NCBI GenBank assembly: GCA_964585635.1 | Contig: CAZPEV010000159.1 | Span: forward strand, 1-7,653 | Length of the DNA stretch: 7,653 bases | Direction of reading: 5' to 3' | Source: CAZPEV01 sp964585635 | Lineage (GTDB): Bacteria > Zixibacteria > MSB-5A5 > GN15 > JAAZOE01 | In this document: piece after piece, positions 5,083 through 7,653 of the stretch | Position numbering within the stretch: the first letter of the stretch is position 1 | Layout of the letters: each line of letters starts with the position of its first letter | The notes under the pieces: model-generated | The model's database searches: none | What the model saw: the letters and a program-made list of their open reading frames with translations, nothing else | Told to the model about the DNA's origin: nothing | Program-made: the position numbers and the translations under genes

Positions 5083-5383
5083 GTTGGACTATTATGGCGG
5101 TGTTGGAGTTATCGGGAATTGGGTCCGTTTGCTCATTTCTCTGTCTTTTGTAGTTCGGTCTGCTGTCATGGCGATGATTTTGCGGGGTTGTTTGGCCCCG
5201 GAATGACCATTTCCGGCAGACATGATTATAGCCACTGGTGAAGGCACCCATATATATAGGGGCGGCGTAGCGATCACCATCGATTCTGTGGCGAAATCGA
5301 GATTAAGCAATAACCGGCCCGCCCGCCGTCGGGCCATCCGGCGATCACCGAACCAGGGGGTTGAAAATCCCGGGGCACCCGCC

Positions 5384-5944
5384 TCAATGATCTCTGTTCT
5401 TTGCAGTCCACTGTATTTCATCATAGCCGGAATTCTGATTTCTGATCAGTTCAACAAGATAATGTTTGAAGTATTTTTCTTCCGGATAGCTTTCATTCAA
5501 TCTATTAACCCAAGCTTCTCGTGCATCAAATATTGATACGGTTAGAAGATATTTCGAAAGATATTGACTTCTAATGGCTTCCGCCAAATGAACAACTTCT
5601 GCTTTATTGGCCTTTTCATCAACTAGTATTTCCATACCAAAGCCATTGTTAGGGATATCCCATTGGCGCAGGACCTCGAATTGGATATTGCTCTTATTTG
5701 CTTTTATTGCAGATAGTGCGGAGATATTCGATTCACTTTCAACCAATTTTGCTGAACGATTGTTATTTTGATTTATTTGTCCTATCACTATCAAGAGTAA
5801 AGATAAGCCAAATAAAATACCGATTATTGTCAATGCTATACCTAAGCATCCGACGCCTTTGGATAATTTTGCACCGCAATGTGGGCATGTCTTTGCGGTA
5901 TCACTTATTTCTTTGCCGCATTCTTTGCACTTTAGTAACGCCAT
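5384..5944 (-). CDS. Zinc-ribbon, single-pass membrane protein, unknown function
   Basis: The gene encodes a 186-aa protein with three parts. First, an N-terminal zinc ribbon with C6-x2-C9 and C20-x2-C23 (KCKECGKE...TCPHCG). Second, one transmembrane helix at about 33-55. Third, a C-terminal region of about 130 residues that I do not recognise. The ribbon is probably cytoplasmic, which would place the C-terminal part outside the membrane. I chose the start at 5944 because GGAGGA lies five bases upstream. The frame is open for 35 more codons, but those run through a REP-like hairpin and look unlike protein. It is the second gene of a minus-strand pair, 114 bases after the nuclease-like gene, with repeats in the gap. 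Composition is more AT-rich than the 2502-4841 genes, consistent with acquisition. Many zinc-ribbon/TM proteins of this layout are uncharacterised. Confidence 0.82.
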   Translation of the reverse strand: MALLKCKECGKEISDTAKTCPHCGAKLSKGVGCLGIALTIIGILFGLSLLLIVIGQINQNNNRSAKLVESESNISALSAIKANKSNIQFEVLRQWDIPNNGFGMEILVDEKANKAEVVHLAEAIRSQYLSKYLLTVSIFDAREAWVNRLNESYPEEKYFKHYLVELIRNQNSGYDEIQWTAKNRDH

Positions 5945-5980
5945 ATTGTCCTCCGTTTGGGCCCAACAATAATTCCTAGC

Positions 5981-6053
5981 TGGCGCGCGCCCTCGTGTAC
6001 CAGCGCCTTGCATACAGGCATATCCTTGACGCACGCGGGTGTGCGCCAAGCAC
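5981..6053. repeat. Two REP-like GCAC-tailed hairpins between the minus-strand genes
   Basis: One copy (6026-6053) has arms TTGACGCACG / TGTGCGCCAA (two imperfect positions), loop CGGG and tail GCAC. A second, inverted copy (5981-6002) contains GGCGCGCGCCCTCGTG, the complement of the CACGAGGGCG core. They belong to the same family as 7030-7056, 7235-7258, 7453-7480 and 7526-7553. Confidence 0.6.
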
Positions 6054-6058
6054 AGTAT

Positions 6059-6958
6059 TCATTGTCTTCCGGTAAGTTCATCCCGCTTGTCAAGCCATGT
6101 CGAAATGTTGAGAGGCAAGAAATGCCGGGCAGAATCCAAAAATAATTGAATGTCTGCGCGATCCAGGCAGACAACGTGCTCACTTGTTGACGTGCTGGTA
6201 TATCCCGCTGGGCTGAACAAGTAGAACTTGTAGGGCTTGGCCGGGAAGTCATAGTAATTGTTTGGATTAAGTTTGATGTCGCCGCTCTTTACTTGAACGT
6301 ATGCCGGTGGCCCCGATTTGGCATCTACAAGCTGATATTCGTAAAATGGGGTCGTATTTTGCCTAGACCGAGAACTTGGAACGAATAACAACCCCTTCGT
6401 GTGCTGAAGGTACAACCCGATAACGTCTTCCAAATCTACATCTGAGAGGAGGCTGAAGATATCAATCTTCGGTGGCCGTATATATGGAAGATCGCCATCA
6501 GTCAATTGGTTATAAACGATGGTCGAAAATAGTTTCGAAGTGTCATCGTGTATTTGTTGAACTGTTGCTGATGGCCTGAAGCAATTGACGATCTTTCCGG
6601 CAATAATGGTTGCAACGAGGAAGAATTCGCAGGAACGAACATTGATAATGTCAGCCTCCAAGTTTTCAGGATCATCACGGTATTCCCATTCGCCCGATAT
6701 TCTTCCAAGATAGTACGCACCGCAAAAATCTCGAACCCAGACAAGATCGCCAACAGCCATCCTCAACCCTATGGCATTGGCCGCTTTGTACCAACCGGCA
6801 TCACCATATTCCTTTCTTCCAAGAGATAAGTATGCATCAATATCAGCGGGCTTCGCAGAAACACGCCAGCCAATCCCAACAACCTTTTGCCGAAGACAAA
6901 ATTCAACAGGATCAATCTTGTTTGCATCGGGACGCAAATGGACACGCCAAACCGTCAT
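6059..6958 (-). CDS. EVE/PUA-like domain plus possible PD-(D/E)XK (QxK) nuclease; candidate defence protein
   Basis: The 299-aa protein has two apparent domains. The N-terminal half (about 1-115) opens with WRVHLRP (4-10), then VVGIGWRV (26-33), and later VGDLVWVR (69-76) with YYLGRISGEW (82-91). This W...GIGW...VGDxV...GRIxGxW pattern is what EVE/PUA-like nucleotide-reader domains show. The C-terminal half has LEDVIGLYLQ (176-185), YEYQLVD (206-212) and AYVQVKSG (219-226). A helix Glu, an acidic strand residue and Q-x-K match the layout of PD-(D/E)XK nucleases with the QxK variant seen in Mrr-type enzymes. If so, this could be a modification-dependent restriction enzyme, but both domain calls are by eye. 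Start: GGAGGG lies seven bases upstream of the ATG. It is the first gene of the minus-strand pair and is AT-rich. No methyltransferase is adjacent, which fits a type IV-like role but does not prove it. Confidence 0.6.
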   Translation of the reverse strand: MTVWRVHLRPDANKIDPVEFCLRQKVVGIGWRVSAKPADIDAYLSLGRKEYGDAGWYKAANAIGLRMAVGDLVWVRDFCGAYYLGRISGEWEYRDDPENLEADIINVRSCEFFLVATIIAGKIVNCFRPSATVQQIHDDTSKLFSTIVYNQLTDGDLPYIRPPKIDIFSLLSDVDLEDVIGLYLQHTKGLLFVPSSRSRQNTTPFYEYQLVDAKSGPPAYVQVKSGDIKLNPNNYYDFPAKPYKFYLFSPAGYTSTSTSEHVVCLDRADIQLFLDSARHFLPLNISTWLDKRDELTGRQ

Positions 6959-6995
6959 ATCATTCCCTCCTACAAACTAATAATCATTTCGCAGC

Positions 6996-7056
6996 CGGTG
7001 CACGAGCGCATTGTCATTAAGCACATCGCTGGCGCACAAGGGCGTGTGCTTGTCAC
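6996..7056. repeat. Two degenerate GCAC-tailed hairpins in tandem
   Basis: The copy at 7030-7056 (GGCGCACA, AGGG, CGTGTGC, tail TGTCAC) follows a more decayed copy at 6996-7024 (GTGCACGAGCGCA ... TTAAGCAC). Both align to the intact family member at 7453-7480. Confidence 0.45.
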
Positions 7057-7234
7057 AAACAACTTCCATGGGTTGCGTCAAAGCCTATCCACAGGACTGC
7101 TAACGACCGCCAGTTCATGGCTGAGGACATGGGTATAGATTGTCGTTCAGTGCCCGGTGCGAACCCGCCCACAGCAAGGCTATGAGTTACTCCTTTAAGA
7201 TAAGACCCCAATATCAGGTGTCAAGGACAGAATT

Positions 7235-7258
7235 CGCACGGGGGCGTGCGGCAAGCAC
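7235..7258. repeat. GCAC-tailed hairpin copy
   Basis: A perfect 6-bp stem CGCACG (7235-7240) / CGTGCG (7245-7250) with loop GGGG is followed by GCAAGCAC. It shares the core and tail of the 7453-7480 element. Confidence 0.6.
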
Positions 7259-7286
7259 AAAGCCAAGACCTTTTCGGGCAAATGTG

Positions 7287-7338
7287 GGTGTCGGGTTTCT
7301 CGTCCCGCCAAGTGGCGGGACTCGGAACGCCGACCTAC
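7287..7338 (-). repeat. Large REP-like hairpin with CTAC foot
   Basis: The inner stem GTCCCGCC (7302-7309) / GGCGGGAC (7314-7321) with loop AAGT is perfect. The stem continues imperfectly outward (GGTGTCGGGTTTC facing GGAACGCCGACC) and ends at CTAC (7335-7338). On the minus strand this reads GTAG followed by a long hairpin, the same foot as REP elements 1 and 4 near the transposase. Confidence 0.6.
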
Positions 7339-7360
7339 CCGCAGCCCGAACAGCTAAAGC

Positions 7361-7431
7361 GAGATTGCCACGTCGTCCTGCCTGGGGCGGGACTCCTCGC
7401 AATGACGGTGGGGGACTTTTTCAACACTCCC
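7361..7431 (+). repeat. Second copy of the GAGATTGCCACG dispersed repeat
   Basis: This unit runs from GAGATTGCCACGTCGTCC through GGCGGGACTCCTCGCAATGACG to TTTTTCAACACTCCC. It aligns along its whole length with 1218-1289, about 6.1 kb away, sharing both ends and the central CTCCTCGCAA. Confidence 0.75.
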
Positions 7432-7558
7432 TGAATGATGGGGTGCCCGGCCTTGGCGCACGAGGGCGTGCGCCAAGCACAATTTGAGGTTTTTCAATAG
7501 GCCCTAAATGATGAGGTACCCGGCCTTGGCGCATGAGGGCGTGCAGCAAGCACAAATG
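7413..7558 (+). repeat. 73-bp tandem duplication carrying GCAC-tailed hairpins
   Basis: Two consecutive 73-bp units begin near 7413 and 7486. Each has a TTTTTCAA(C/T)A end, CCCT(G/A)AATGATG, CCCGGCCTTGGCGCA, a hairpin and the tail AAGCACAA. The first hairpin is perfect: TTGGCGCACG (7453-7462), AGGG, CGTGCGCCAA (7467-7476). The second (7526-7549) has an arm mismatch. Confidence 0.75.
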
Positions 7559-7562
7559 ATCA

Positions 7563-7625
7563 AGATTGCCACGTCGTCCCCCCAGGGGGGGGGCGCCGAG
7601 CAATAGCGAAATTTAGGGTTTTGAA
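7563..7625 (+). repeat. Decayed copy of the GAGATTGCCACG repeat
   Basis: AGATTGCCACGTCGTCC at 7562-7578 is followed by a run of C then G residues, CGAGCAATAGCG, and a degenerate GGTTTTGAAAAAGGCCCC end. The order of parts matches 7361-7431, with the middle altered. Confidence 0.55.
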
Positions 7626-7653
7626 AAAGGCCCCAAAGATAGGTAACACACCC

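Larger units (their letters stand above)
4842..5383. other. Non-coding gap with several hairpins
   Basis: No gene is supported in these 540 bases; an 83-codon open frame (4990-5241) has no ribosome site and no recognisable protein character. The gap holds hairpins at 4846-4872, 4916-4941 and 5040-5082 and a GC palindrome near 5184-5201. It also holds an AT-rich run (5248-5260) and another GTTGAAAA repeat end at 5360-5367. Confidence 0.6.
6959..7653. other. Gene-free repeat field at the right end
   Basis: I see no supported gene in these 695 bases; open frames here run through palindromes and lack ribosome sites. The stretch consists of at least seven repeat units and spacer: GCAC-tailed hairpins, a CTAC-footed large hairpin, GAGATTGCCACG units and GTTTTTCAA ends. 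The promoter of the minus-strand gene pair should lie just right of 6970, but no convincing boxes were found. Confidence 0.65.

Noticed and set aside
4990..5241. 83-codon frame in the gap after the dehydrogenase
   Set aside because: It has no ribosome site, no recognisable motif, and it crosses the 13-bp hairpin at 5040-5082.
5945..6049. N-terminal extension of the zinc-ribbon gene by 35 codons
   Set aside because: The extension translates a REP-like hairpin. A strong GGAGGA site supports the ATG at 5944, which places the zinc ribbon at the N-terminus as usual.
7140..7487. 115-codon plus-strand frame in the right-hand repeat field
   Set aside because: Its sequence is almost wholly made of REP-like repeats, and the protein is low in character and has no start signal.
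6996..7558. CRISPR array
   Set aside because: Repeats are palindromic, diverged, irregularly spaced and some are inverted. There are no uniform spacers and no cas genes nearby.

Overview
This is a bacterial chromosomal window, probably from an uncultured environmental lineage. It has moderately high GC (clearly higher in the central genes than in the 5384-6958 block), clean Shine-Dalgarno sites and sigma70-like promoters. It also has an unusually heavy load of short palindromic, REP-like intergenic repeats. No rRNA, tRNA or ribosomal-protein gene is present, so I cannot name a phylum. Six protein genes look real. Roughly 45% of the window is non-coding, and most of that is made of dispersed repeats.

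Layout. (1) 1-910: a RAYT-type (REP-associated tyrosine transposase) gene at 201-716. It lies between a 78-bp near-identical direct repeat (1-78 and 751-828) and is surrounded by REP hairpins in both orientations. The hairpins carry the GTAG tetranucleotide expected of REP elements, so this reads as a complete 'REPtron'. (2) 911-1616: non-coding, repeat-derived DNA. It includes an inverted pair of dispersed repeats ending in GTTGAAAA-type termini. (3) 1617-2009: a small four-helix membrane protein of unknown function. (4) 2010-2501: non-coding, with a possible minus-strand remnant of a WD40-like (TolB/PD40) propeller gene and more repeat ends. (5) 2502-3972: two related exported YHS-domain (Cys-rich metal-binding) proteins. 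One has two YHS domains. The other is a YHS domain fused through a Met-containing linker to a four-helix DUF2231-type membrane domain. An intrinsic terminator separates them. (6) 4065-4841: an NADP-type short-chain dehydrogenase of the YdfG family behind a near-consensus promoter. (7) 4842-5383: non-coding with several hairpins. (8) 5384-6958, minus strand: a more AT-rich pair of genes. The upstream gene encodes an EVE/PUA-like domain followed by a possible PD-(D/E)XK-like nuclease with a QxK motif. The downstream gene encodes a zinc-ribbon, single-pass membrane protein. (9) 6959-7653: a dense field of REP-like hairpins, including a 73-bp tandem duplication.

How the genes may work together. 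The YHS pair most likely handles a thiophilic metal ion, possibly copper, in the cell envelope. This is inferred from Cys motifs and a Met-rich linker, not from a known pathway. The minus-strand pair looks like an acquired accessory cassette and could be a small modification-dependent restriction or defence unit. The transposase and its REP elements are a self-contained system that could explain part of the repeat spread in the window. The strongest leads are the RAYT/REP arrangement, the YHS-DUF2231 fusion and the EVE-like/QxK nuclease cassette.
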